Shown: piece after piece, positions 46,905 through 57,830 of the stretch
Position numbering within the stretch: the stretch's first letter is position 1
Layout of the letters: each line of letters begins with the position of its first letter
NCBI GenBank assembly: GCA_033032865.1
Contig: JAWHQI010000013.1
Location: 1,860,001-1,924,000 of the forward strand
Source: Dactylorhiza incarnata
Lineage: Eukaryota > Streptophyta > Magnoliopsida > Asparagales > Orchidaceae
Reading direction: 5' to 3'
DNA: 64,000 nt
Position numbers and translations under genes: made by a program
Notes under the pieces: model-generated
Seen by the model: the letters and a program-made list of their open reading frames with translations, nothing else
Database searches by the model: none
What the model was told of the DNA's origin: nothing

Positions 46905-48203
46905 TGAAAGACTTTAATTAAGGGTAGCTAATCACCTAGAGGGGGGGGGGGGGGGGGGGGGGGTGAATAGGTTATTTTAAAAAAACTATTTTCATTTCTT
47001 GATTATAACCTAAATGAATGATCAGAGCTTTCAAGAAAATGAACACAAACAAAAACACACAGAATTTTATAGTGGTTCCCCTTATCTTGGGTAATCCACT
47101 TTCTCCCTTCTCCCCTCTAGCAGTGTGCTAGATAGGGTTTATATCTCCTCCAGATCTCAGACCACAAACAGGTCTTACAGCTCAGATCACAATAGATCTT
47201 ACAGACTCAGATCTTAACAGATCTTACTCTCTCAGATCTCAGCAGATCTTATCAACTCAGATCTCACAGATCCTACCAACTCAGATCTCAACAGATCCTA
47301 CCAACTCAGATCTCAACAGATCCTACCAACTCAGATCTCCACAGATCCTACCTCAGCCTTTATAATTATAGGCTTACAGCTCAGAGTCACCCCTGAATCT
47401 TACAACTCAGATCACACCTGATCTTACAACTCAGATCCTTGAAAGATCCTACACTAAGATCTGACAACTCAGACCCTACAGGGATTGATAAAGATAGTAA
47501 CAATACTTAGACTCAGATTCTTCAAAGTGTTGAGTCTTCTTGATCTGTTTGAATGATCAGACAGAAATCTTCAACATATCAGCAACAACAATTTGGTCTT
47601 CTTGATTTTTCAGGCTGTGATGACTGTTCTTCTTTTTAGGAAGACAGATTCTTCCTTCTTAATCTTCTCTTTTCAGAAAGAAGTATCAGCACCAGATTGC
47701 TGAAAGAATTCTTCTAGTTAGAACGGTTCTGAAAGAAGAGACGACTTCTTCAGATTCTTTCTCAGACTTTCCTTCAAAACGACGGAGAAGATGATTGCTT
47801 TCAAAAATAGGAATGATCAACTTGTAAACCCATAGGACATGCCTTCTATTTATAGCCCGTCATCAGCAACATCTGTTATGCTCCTCCACATCAGCATGAC
47901 GTTAAGTCTTCAACGGTCTTTAATGACTTCAGAATAAACAAAGGCTCAGCTAGCTGTAGATGAACTGTTATGCATTTCTCAGTTCAGAGCTTCTGAGAAA
48001 AAGGTGTTGAGCATTGTGTATCTCTGTCGACGCTTTTTCAATAAGGTGTCGAGCGATGTGTAGTGTCTCGACGCTTTTAATCTTGCCTTCAAATCTCGAC
48101 TCTTTTTGCTGGCGTTGAGCTAACTGAAGTTTAGTCAACACTTCTTATTCCATGGCGTCGAGCGATATTACTTGGCTCGACGCTTCCAAACTTGGTCTCA
48201 GAT
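46905..48203 (-). repeat. Solo LTR G, left piece
   Basis: Ends with CAGAT (48199-48203), the target duplicated by H. The tandem unit ACTCAGATCTCAACAGATCC recurs between 47190 and 47350. Confidence 0.9.
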
Positions 48204-49513
48204 TGAAAGTGCACAGTTAACCTCACTAGAATTCTCTAGAGGGGGGGGGGGTGAATAGAGATTTAAAATATTTTGTGCAAAGTAAATATATATATATATG
48301 TGTATGATCACAGATTAGAGCTTCCCACACACACCAACAAGAATTAAACAAATAAAGAAAGTAAATGTAAGAAAAGAAATCACAGCACAACACAAGAAAA
48401 TATAGTGGTTCCCCAAACTTTGGCTAGTCCACTCTTCTACCCCCTTGGTAGGAATTCACTATCTTGCATTGAGTCTTTTGATAAGGAGACTCTTAGAACC
48501 ACCCTGAGTCTTTTGATAAGGAGACTCTTAGAACCAACTGAGTCTTTTGACAAGGAGACTCTTAGAACCAGTACAACTTAATTTTTTGAAGAGTGATTCT
48601 AAAAACTCTTTTACAATATGTGAGAATGAAAATAAGAAAAAGGAAAAGAAGTATTTAAAACAAGAATGAATCTTCTTCCTAGCAAGAAGATTGGAAGCAC
48701 AAGAAGTAGTGAATTAAATCTTTCTTCTATAGAGAGAAGAAGATTTGTAGCTTTTCCCTCTTATGTGAGAGCTATCAGAATTTGCAGCAGAGTGATTTCA
48801 GAAGCAGGAGAAGAAGAATGCTTGAATATTGCTGCAGGGCTATTTCTCAATTCTCTCTTTATCACTTGGGAGCTTTTCCTCTTTTTCAAATGTAAAATGG
48901 TGAATCACCTGGTCCCCTTTCTCTGCCGACCTCCTTGGTTATTTATAGCTCTGTTCATTAAAATAACACTATAGGAGATTAATCAATTAGCAGGCAGAGT
49001 ATTAGAAAGAAAGAGAAATTTACATAACAGTTATATCCATAGAAGGAAAGTATTCAATCTGATTTCAAATAATGTCCATAAATGATTTAATCAATTTAGC
49101 TAAGAATCTAATAGAGAAAAAGAAAGATTCAGAATGGCTATAAGACATAAATTGATTCCATATAAATCAGATCTATAAGATAAGGAAAGAGATCTGGCGA
49201 TTTTGAATTCTGTCATAAAGATCGACGTGCATCGAATACATCCTGTCTGGACGTCGAGAGGAGAATAAGGAAGGTGCGTCGACTAGGGTGCGTCGACTTC
49301 TCAAGATACGTCGACTAGAAGTCAGAGCTACGTCGACATAGGATACGTCGACTTCTGCTTGGAGCTACTTCGACTCATTCTGATAGAAACGTTGACTTTA
49401 TCTCGACATTGCGTCGAATACTATTCGACGCATATTTACTTGGCCTTATTTTTCATTCTTAGAATTCATATTCAACTTATGTTCAGGGGTTAAGAGAAAT
49501 CATTTTCCCAACA
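48204..49513 (-). repeat. 3' LTR of element H
   Basis: Plus-strand TGAAAGTGCACAG...TTTTCCCAACA. It has an 11-base G run (48241-48251), three perfect hairpins GAGTCT-N10-AGACTC at 48471, 48506 and 48540, TATTTATA (TATA box on the minus strand) near 48948, and GCGTCGA-type inverted repeats 49210-49432. Confidence 0.95.
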
Positions 49514-49530
49514 ATCTCCCCCTATTTGTC
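49514..49530 (-). promoter_or_regulatory. Polypurine tract of element H
   Basis: Minus-strand ACAAATAGGGGGAGAT directly before the LTR start TGTTGGGAAAA. Confidence 0.9.
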
Positions 49531-49659
49531 TTAACCCTATAGGAGAGAAAGCATATAATTAATACTTCACAGCATTTGTAAAGATAAGAAATATACTAAA
49601 CAATCAGAAGAGAAATTGGAATAAGAAAGCATATGACAAGCATTTGTTTTTCACAAGAA

Positions 49660-50502
49660 TTAAACCAGAAACTTCTTTCTATACATGAAGTTGACAAAAG
49701 CAGAATAAAGTTTCCTAGATAAGTTTTCAATAGCATCAAAAATGTAGCCCCTGGCTCTATCAGGTCGTTCCTGGACATTCCTGATGATTGTATGCAGTTT
49801 TTCCAATAGTTTATCACCATTAGGGATTGTGTCATTTATGGAGTAGCCTTTGCTGATGATGATTGCTGCCTTTTCATCAATCATCTCAATTGTAATGTTT
49901 TGAACTTTCTTTTCAGTAGGCTTGATCTCAGGTGGTCCCTTGTTATCAACCTTGGGCCTATATTTTGTTTTCTTTTCTGATTGCTGCTTCTCAGGAATGT
50001 CAGCCATTTTTCCTTTCCCTTTCCAGGGTGAGGCATGCCATTTGTCTAATTTTACAGGTTTGTTGGGCTTCTTGTAGGGAATGTAAGTATCTTCTATACA
50101 CCCTACACCCTTCTTGTGTTTTTGACCTTTTTCTAGAATGATCCCTGCCTGAGGGTTTTTCTTTTGATAAGCTTCAATATCAAACAACTTCTTTGGAATT
50201 CTGATAGAAGATTCAGCAAGAATTTGTTCTTTAGTCATTCCCTTGTTGATCTTTTCTATCCAGGCATTCCTTTTATCTTCCACTTCTTTCCTGGCTGCTT
50301 CATATTCATACAGTTCTCTTTCTCGTATCTCTTCATGCCTCTTTTCCATGTCAGGGTCATGGTACTCCTTCACAGGGTTGTTAGGAGTGATAATATGCAT
50401 CTTTTCAAATCTTTTTATTTCCTCACATGCTTTTCTATACTTCCTTTCTTTTGCATACTCTCTCCTTTCTTCTTTGGAGAAGTTTTTCAAGTAGGGAATG
50501 GC
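49660..50502 (-). CDS. C-terminal part of the extra ORF of element H
   Basis: In frame with the upstream exon, separated from it by TAA at 50503-50505. From an internal ATG it gives 276 aa of charged, mostly helical sequence (EERREYAKERKYRKACEE, EIRERELYEYEAARKE), a lysine/proline-rich middle and a C-terminal helical region (IFDAIENLSRKLYSAFVNF). Weakly similar in position and in an F-[DN]-x-E-x-Y-x4-P-x-A segment to the corresponding part of element D. No known domain and no membrane span. Confidence 0.6.
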   Translation of the reverse strand, partial: AIPYLKNFSKEERREYAKERKYRKACEEIKRFEKMHIITPNNPVKEYHDPDMEKRHEEIRERELYEYEAARKEVEDKRNAWIEKINKGMTKEQILAESSIRIPKKLFDIEAYQKKNPQAGIILEKGQKHKKGVGCIEDTYIPYKKPNKPVKLDKWHASPWKGKGKMADIPEKQQSEKKTKYRPKVDNKGPPEIKPTEKKVQNITIEMIDEKAAIIISKGYSINDTIPNGDKLLEKLHTIIRNVQERPDRARGYIFDAIENLSRKLYSAFVNFMYRKKFLV

Positions 50503-51448
50503 TTATCTTTTCCTTTTCATCTGTCCTCCTGGACTTTGCCTAGGTAGGATCTGTTTAGAGAGGCTTGCTACTTGTGGAGGTAGAGGTAGCAGAGGAGGTA
50601 GAGAAGAAGGTTGAAGTGGAGGTAGAGGTAGAGGTGGAGATGAAGGAGAATGAGTTTTCTCTTTGGGCGGAGAGGGAACTATATCAAGAAGAGGAGTCTG
50701 TTCTGAAATAGAAGGCAGAATGACTTCAGGTAGAATGATCTCTGCTGAGGGATGATTGTCTCCTCCAAGCTCTTTTGTAGGGATGTCCTCAAGTATAGGT
50801 GTCTTCAGCTTGATGTAACTGGCAGAGAAGCCAGGGGAGTGATGTTGAAGTTCCTCCTCACATAAGGGTGCATCAATCCACATCTGTCCATTCCAATCAT
50901 CAGAGGTGACTGCTTCTTCCTCCCCCTGGATTTCTGGTTTCCTTACTACAGGAATCTCCCCCTGGTTATATGGGTCATCAATTCTGAATGCTGAATCCAC
51001 AGCATGCTCCCCTTCAGTGTTGTAAGAGGAGGATTCACCAAAATGTTTGATGAAGGTGTAGTCAGAGTGATTTGAGAGGAGTTGATCCTATAATGGAATT
51101 GGAGTAATAGTTAGAGAGAATACTTAGAGTTGGGGAGAAGAGAGTTAAACCTGAGCTTTAAGTGAGATCAAGGACCTGGCAAGAGGGGTTTCTGGAGCAA
51201 CTCTCGCCCTGGTTTATATCTTTCAGGAAGGATGTAAACCTTTGTGGCGACAGAGGTTCTTCTCGAAGAAGAGCATGAAGCTCAGGAAGAGAGGCAGATA
51301 GGGTGGCCAATTTGGCTTCACAGGTGTTGATCATATTGCCACATTCATTGGAGAAGTTGGTTAGACGTGTCTGTAAGTTGTTAAGAAGATTTTCCAGAGG
51401 ATTGTCCATCGCTTTGATAAGGGCAGATTGACCAGGAGTGGGCGCCAT
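50503..51448 (-). CDS. Extra ORF of element H, two exons
   Basis: Likely start ATG 51448 (MAPTPGQSALIKAMDN). Exon 1 runs to 51176. A GT-AG interval 51175-51088 (88 bases) contains a stop, and removing it keeps the frame. Exon 2 runs 51087-50503 with acidic sequence, two IQGE/NQGE strings coded by PPT-like purine runs, a Pro/Ser-rich region (SSPPLPLPPLQPSSLPP) and a basic end (KRKR) before TAA. Exon 1 is related to the short ORF at 63060 in F. The role of Sirevirus extra ORFs is not known. Confidence 0.65.
51088..51175 (-). other. Candidate 88-base intron in the extra ORF of H
   Basis: Donor CCAG|GTCCTTGATC, acceptor CCATTATAG|GATC, AT/pyrimidine-rich body. Exons on both sides join in phase 0. 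The position, after about 90 codons, matches the second candidate intron at 57119-57026. Confidence 0.6.
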
Positions 51449-51599
51449 TGAAGCAGAAAGAGAGAGAGGTAGAAGACAAAGTTTTGGCCGGTTCAGAAAG
51501 GTATATGTTATGAAATAAGAAGTATTATTTAAAGAAGATGAAACGTCGAGAAGGTAAACAGAAATCAAGGTAATCCAATAGTCAGAAGAGGAAGTAAGG

Positions 51600-51850
51600 A
51601 TTTGATTCTAATTTTAACCTGAAGTCGTCGTTACGTCGAATGGATGTCGACGTTTGCGTAGATATAGAGTCGGCGCTCCGTGGAGATTGGCCAGCCTGGA
51701 GTTCTTTCGATGTGATCATAGTCTTGCGTCGATATGAATTCGACGGTGCGTCGATAAAGGATCGACGTAACTTTGTCTGATGGAAATCGGTGTCAGCGTC
51801 GAGTTTGTCTCGACGGAGCGTCGATATGTATTCGACGTATCAGCAGGAAA
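51600..51850. repeat. GTCGA/TCGAC inverted-repeat zone between pol and extra ORF of H
   Basis: Several imperfect copies of GCGTCGA-N7-TCGACGC (for example around 51730-51770 and 51795-51840), non-coding. Same slot as 26470-26650 in D and 62660-62850 in F. Confidence 0.8.
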
Positions 51851-51896
51851 TTTTCTTAGATTGTCTGATTTCTTTAGAGTTCCCTAACAATGGTGT

Positions 51897-54800
51897 TTAC
51901 AAGCTTCCATCAAGCATTCCTAAGGTGTTTATGAAGTAGTTGTGCTTGGTTTCATCCAAGGGTTTTGTAAAAATGTCTTCTCTTTGACTTTCTGTGGGTA
52001 TATATTCTAAGGTTATCTTACCTTTTTCTACATTGTCTCTAAGGAAGTGATGTCTGATCTCTATGTGTTTGGTTCTACTATGAAGGACTGGGTTAGATGC
52101 TATATCTATAGCACTAGAGCTATCACAATAAATCTTAGAGTTATTGACTTCCAGTTTGTAGTCAAGAAGCTAATTTTGCATCCACAAGATTTATGAACAA
52201 CAGCTCCCAGCAGCTATATATTCAGCTTCAGCTGTTGAGGTTGAGACTGAGGTTTGTTTCTTACTAAACCATGAGATTAATCTGTCACCTAGGAATTGGC
52301 AAGTGCCAGATGTGCTTTTTCTATCAACCCTACATCCAGCATAGTCTGCATCTGAGAAACCTATTAATTCAAAGTTGGTTTCTGCTGAATACCATAGACC
52401 TAGTTCAGGAGTTCCTTTAGGTATCTAAGAATCCTTTTTATAGAGGTGAGATGGAATTCCTTTGGATCAACCTGAAATCTAGCACATATGCAAGTTGCAA
52501 ACATAATGTCAGGTCTGCTAGTAGTGAGATATAGAAGGGATCTTATGATTGCCCTATATGTCTTTTGATCTATTGATTTTCCCTTGTCATCCTTTTCTAT
52601 AATGGCATTTGTTGCCATGTGGGTTTTCAAAGAGGAGGCTGATTCCATACCAAAATTCTTGATTAGCTCTTTAGTATACTTTGATTGTGAGATAAAGATT
52701 CCTTCACTACTTTGTTTTACTTGTAATCCTAAGAAATATGAGAGTTCTCCCATACTACTCATTTCAAATTTAGATTGCATGAGATTAGCAAATCTTTTAC
52801 ACAGTTTAGGATGAGTTGAACTAAAGATGATATCATCTACATATATTTGAACAAGAAGAAGTTGGTTTTTATGGGTTCTAGTAAAGAGTGTCTTGTCTAC
52901 TTTTCCTCTTTCAAAGGAGATTTCCAAAAGAAAGTTAGAGAGAGTTTCATACCAAGCACTAGGAGCTTGCTTAAGACCATATAGTGCTTTGTTCAGTTTA
53001 TAAACAAAGTTAGGAGAGGAGGGATTAACAAAACCTGGTGGTTGCTCCACATATACCTCTTCTTGAAGGTCACCATTCAGAAAAGCACTCTTGACATCCA
53101 TCTGATATACTTTCATCTTCATGAAAGCTGCATAGGCAAGAAAGAGCCTAATTGCTTCCAGTATGGCTACTGGAGCAAAGGTTTGATTGTAGTCTATTCC
53201 TTCTTCTTGTCTATATCCTTGTGCTACAAGTCTTGCCTTGTTCCTGACAATTACTCCAGTGGAATCTAATTTGTTTCTATATACCCATTTTGTGCCAATC
53301 ACTGGGTAATTTCTTGGTCTTTCCACTAAATTCCATACTTTATTTCTCTCAAATTGGCCTAGTTCTTCTTGCATGGCCATAATCCAGTGAGGATCACAAT
53401 TTGCTTCCTCAAACTTCTTTGGTTCAACTTGTGATAGGAAGCATTGGAGCATCATCCCAGTGGAGACCTGGTGTCTTGTTCTTACTCCTGTATTGGGGTC
53501 TCCAATTACTTGAGTTTGTGGATGATCTTTTAAATTGACCCTTGTCCTGCCTGGACTTGTCAGATGTTCTTCTTCCTCATTGGTGATAGGGTCAATGTCC
53601 ACCTGGCCTTCCTGAACCATGTTCTCTTGTGGGAGTTGGTTTTGCATGCTCTTTTCTGAATCTTCTTCATGTTCTTGTTCAGATTCCTCACTTGATTCCT
53701 TTATCTTGTTTTCTTTTCCATTATCTGTGTTCTCTAGAACCAGTTGTTCAAGCTGTGTTTCTATGCTGCTGCTTTCCTGTGGAAAAGAGCTGGTGGGAGT
53801 TCCCTCCCCCTTAAACAGTATGTTAGTTTCATCAAAAATAATGTGCATAGACTCTTCAATTTTAAGAGTTCTCTTGTTATAGAACCTATAGGCTTTACTA
53901 GAAGCTGAATATCCCAGAAATATTCCATCATCAGATTTCTTGTCAAACTTGGCAAGATGATCCTTTCCATTATTTAGGATAAAACAAGCACATCCAAAGA
54001 TCTTAAAATATTTAACTATGGGTGTTTTTCCTTTCAGGAGCTCATATGGAGTTTTTGATTTAGTTTTGTGTATTAGGCTTCTATTTAGAACATAGTTGGC
54101 AGTGTTGACTGCTTCAGCCTAGAAAGTTTTTGGCAAACCTGATTCTACAAGTAAGGTCCTTCCTGATTCTATTAAAGTCCTATTCTTTCTTTCAGCAACT
54201 CCATTTTGCTGAGGAGTTCTAGGGGCTGAAAAACTTTGTTTGATACCTATATCTTCACAGAAACTACTCATAAACTGATTTTCAAATTCAGTCCCATGAT
54301 CACTTCTGATTATGGAAACCTGACTATTGAGTTCAGATTGAATTTGTTTTATGAATCTTGAGAGAGTCTTGTGGGTTTCAGACTTAGCCCTTAGAAAGAA
54401 TACCCAGCTGAATCTAGAGTAGTCATCCACAATGACTAAGGTATAGGATTTTCCACCTAAGCTCTGAGTGGAGATGGGACCAAAGAGATCCATGTGTAGG
54501 AAGTAAAGGACCCTGGGAGAGTCATCCTTACCAATTGGTTTGAAGGATGATTTGGCTTGTTTTCCTAGTTGGCAAGGTCTGCATGGAGAATCCTTAGAGT
54601 ACCTACCTTTTGGTAAGCCTCTGACTAGGTTATTCTTTGCTAGTTTACTAATTGTTTTGTAGTTTAGATGACCTAGTCTCCTATGCCATAGTTCACTTTT
54701 ATCAATAATATTGTTGAATAAACAAACTTCTGTGGGTGAGGAACTAAAGTCCACTACATATACTTTTCCTTTTCTAATTCCATTGAGTACTGTGGCACCA

Positions 54801-55108
54801 GTCTTGATATCAATAATATGGCAGAATAGTGTTGTGAATTTTACCTCATATTTAGCATTTTCACATATCTGACTTATACTTATTAGATTGTGCTTCAGTC
54901 CTTTGACTACTGCCACATTCTTGAAGGTGACTTTCCCTTCTTTGAAATCTCCAAAGCCCTTGGTTTGGCCACAGCTAGAGTCTCCAAAAGTTACTGATGG
55001 TCCAAGTCTGTCCTCAAAGTTGATTAACAGGTTTTTGCATCCAGTCATGTGCATGGAGCATCCACTGTCCAAGTACCACACCAGCCTGGAGATGTGATAC
55101 ATCTGCAC
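51897..55108 (-). pseudogene. pol: pol of element H (PR-INT-RT-RNase H), broken
   Basis: Protease WYLDSGCSMHMTG at about 55075-55037. Integrase: [70 protein letters not shown] at 54119-54121 stops the frame where relatives have Trp (KTF-x-AEA). The same frame continues: [41 protein letters not shown] and the catalytic YVDDI. Near 52424 one base is lost. RNase H (FSDADYAGC, STAEAEYIAAG) has TAA at 52191-52193 and TAG at 52170-52172, both at expected Gln codons, and ends with TAA at 51897-51899. Reverse transcriptase itself looks intact in 53848-52400. Confidence 0.92.
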
Positions 55109-55116
55109 ATAAAATT

Positions 55117-55490
55117 TTAAACATTAGTATGAACCCTGCTGAGCTGGGGTCCCTTTCTCCCATCAGTGTGAAATTTAATAAGAGAGTAAGTGGGTTTTTC
55201 TGAATATCCTTCCTCCTTTAGGGGCATTGGTTTATCATACCAATTTTCTTTGGTGATGTTACAGAAGTAGTGATCATAGTAAAAGGAGATGGATTGAGAT
55301 TGTTGTTTGGTAGAGGAGAGATGTCTGTCTGATTGGTTGCGTCGATATGTATTCGATGTAGGTTTATGGTTGCGTCGATATGAAGTCGACGCTTTCTCCA
55401 TTCTGCGTTTTCTTTCAGTCGAAGCATGAGAGAAGTTGCGTCGGGTAGAAGTCGACGCACTTTGGTGTAAACGTCGATTACAAGTCGACG
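55117..55490 (-). pseudogene. gag: Second gag tail of element H, before protease
   Basis: Frame 55401-55117 begins with the module-coded ASTSYRRN peptide, has a further TYRRN repeat, then FCNITKENWYDKP, which looks like a zinc-knuckle region lacking its Cys/His residues, and ends VHTNV before the protease. It follows the 2.3-kb inserted block and corresponds to the part of gag that should directly follow the gag frame ending at 57831. Confidence 0.6.
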
Positions 55491-56046
55491 CACGTCGATC
55501 TTTATGACAGAATTCAAAATCGCCAGATCTCTTTCCTTATCTTATAGATCTGATTTATATGGAATCAATTTATGTCTTATAGCCGTTCTGAATCTTTCTT
55601 TTCCTCTATTAGATTCTTGGCTAAATTGATTAAATCCTTTATGGACATTATTTGAAATCAGATTGAATACTTTCCTTCTATGGATATAACTGTTATGTAA
55701 ATTTCTCTTTCTTTCTAATACTCTGCCTGCTAATTGATTACTCTCCTATAGTGTTATTTTAATGAATAGAGCTATAAATAACCAAGGAGGTCGGCAGAGA
55801 AAGGGGACCAGGTGATTCACCATTTTACATTTGAAAAAGAGGAAAAGTTCCCAAGTGATAAAGAGAGAATTGAGAAATAGCCCTGCAGCAATATTCAAGC
55901 ATTCTTCTTCTCCTGCTTCTGAAATCACTCTGCTGCGAATTCTGATAGCTCTCACATAAGAGGGAAAACCTACAAATCTTCTTCTCTCTATAGAAGAAAG
56001 ATTTAATTCACTACTTCTTGTGCTTCCAATCTTCTTGCTAGGAAGA
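55491..56046 (+). repeat. Inverted copy of an internal LTR segment inside element H
   Basis: The + strand here is the reverse complement of 48666-49230 (and of 60728-61290), with small differences from each. It begins exactly at a motif copy (GCACGTCGATC) and ends at the hairpin AATCTTCTT-N6-AAGAAGATT. It contains the LTR promoter segment (CTATAAATAACC) in reverse orientation relative to the LTRs. Confidence 0.9.
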
Positions 56047-57387
56047 AGATTGGAGGGCTGCTCTTCATCAAGCTTCTCCCCCTTCTTGACCTTCTTGGCC
56101 AAGGAGGTTAAGAAAGACTTGGTAACTCTTGAGGAAGAGAGAGAGTTCTTCAGACTTTGCACAGAGGCACTGACCCCATCTATTTGGGTGTGCATGTGTA
56201 GGATTGAGGAATGAATCTGGGAGCAGTGCTCATCCAACATTGCTTGGAATGTTTGAATTGCTGATGCAATGCACTGAGTGAGGAGAGCTTTAGTGGATGC
56301 AGATGGTTCATGTTGTGGTTGGGGATGAGGAGAGAGTGGTGAAGGTGGTGATGAGGCTGGAGAGAAGTTAGTTGATACATGAGGTATGAGTGATAAAGTA
56401 GGTGGAGAAACTGCTGTTTGAGGAGCAGGTGTTTGAGAAGAGGTAGGTAGAGTAGGAGTTGTGAGGGTGGTAGAGACTATTTGAGTGGATGATGGTGGTA
56501 GAGAAGAATTGTCTCTTTGAGGAGAAGGAGGAGGAGATGGATGAGCAGGAGATGGATGAGTAGGAGAGTTAGGAGGAGAGGGAGTCCTTTCAGGAATGGA
56601 ACCAGGCTTAGGAATTTGCCTGGTCCACTTGGAGAATAGGGCTATTGACATTCTTTTCCATGGAGGAATGGGGATTCCTTTTGACCTACAGAGGTCAGGG
56701 AAGGAGTCGAAGAGTACTTGACTCATAATCCTCATATATGCATTTTCTTTGTGTGAGTATTTGGAGCCTATTATTTTGAGTAACCATGTGGCCTAGTCCA
56801 CCTTCTTCTTCAGCACAAGGGCACCCATGATGTTCAGTTGCTGCTTGGGAACTGCATCATGGGCTGAAATTTTGCATAGTAGTATCTTTCCTACTATGTC
56901 TGCTAGCAGTCTGTACTCCTCAAAAAAGTCTATTTTCTTTAGATGGATTGGTTTATCCCTTGAAAACTTCATGGTGGTTAGCAGATGCTTGATTTCATCA
57001 GGTGTGAGGTCTATAGATTCATCACCTAATGGGGAAATGATAAAGAATTATAAGGGTTCTCTTTAGAAATTGATTTCCTTTCCCTATTTTATTTAAACAA
57101 AGATAATATTAGGATATACCTGTAGGAAGATCAAAGGTGGTCCTAATATGTTCTGCAGAGATTGAGACTGGTGTCTCATAGATTATTCCCTGGATTTCTC
57201 CTTGTTCAGATATCTGAACATGAGTTATTAGCTCTGTGAGCTCTGATTCCAGGAGCTTGCACCTAGTGGAGATGAGCTTGTCCAGTCCCTCTGCAGTAAA
57301 AAGAGCAATGATGCTCTTGTAGTTTTCTGCGGCTGCTTGGAAAGACTCAAGGTCAATGTCGAAGCCTGAGTTGATTTTGGGAGCCAT
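55746..57387 (-). pseudogene. Second extra-ORF N-terminal half of element H, displaced into gag
   Basis: Exon 1: 57387 to 57120 (MAPKINSGFDIDLESFQ), related to D (GFDIDMESF). A GT-AG interval 57119-57026 follows; exon 2 continues with helical sequence, has one TGA-type stop near 56795, then the open frame 56735-55746 with a Pro/Ser/Thr-rich region and KKVKKGEKLDEEQ. From about 56046 the frame runs into antisense LTR sequence, so the last ~100 residues are not original extra-ORF sequence. It lies between gag and protease instead of after RNase H. Confidence 0.7.
57026..57119 (-). other. Candidate 94-base intron in the displaced extra ORF of H
   Basis: Donor CTACAG|GTATATCC, acceptor CCCCATTAG|GTGATG, AT-rich body with a stop (TAAATAA). 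Removal keeps the frame. Element D has no intron at the corresponding place. Confidence 0.65.
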
Positions 57388-57479
57388 TTTAGTTCAGTGA
57401 AAGGGAGAGGAAAAATCGGCTGGTCTGAGGAGCAAGAAGGATGAAAGATGCAGAGTCGTGAAGGCTTCTAACTGAAGAT

Positions 57480-57760
57480 ACTATTTAAGTCAGGTGAAGC
57501 GTCGAAACTGGACTCAAGTCGAGGCTTATTCGGTACTTCCGTGGATGTGAGCGAAAATATTTTGGTATTGCCGCTCGTTTTCATGAAGTCGACGTTACGT
57601 TGAGTGGAATTCGACGTGAGCGTCGATATAGTCTGATTTGGGATGATAAGGTTTCCTATCGACGTATGCGTCGAGTGGAGTCGGCGCATGCGTCGATTTC
57701 ACTTATTGAGTTGAGTTATCGACGGTGCGTTGATTAGAAGTCGACGTGACTTTTAATTTT
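57480..57760. repeat. GTCGA/TCGAC motif zone preceding the displaced extra ORF of H
   Basis: Repeats such as GCGTCGA, GTCGACGT and their complements, non-coding, resembling the pol/extra-ORF gap of the same element at 51600-51850. Confidence 0.75.
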
Positions 57761-57830
57761 CCTGAAGAATTCTAGGTGTTTATCTCTACCTAGTTCTAAG
57801 TCAGTCTTGGACTAATTTTTACAGATAGTT

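Noticed and set aside
47140..47470. Host gene fragment with CAGATC repeats
   Set aside because: It is inside solo LTR G, bounded by its target duplications.
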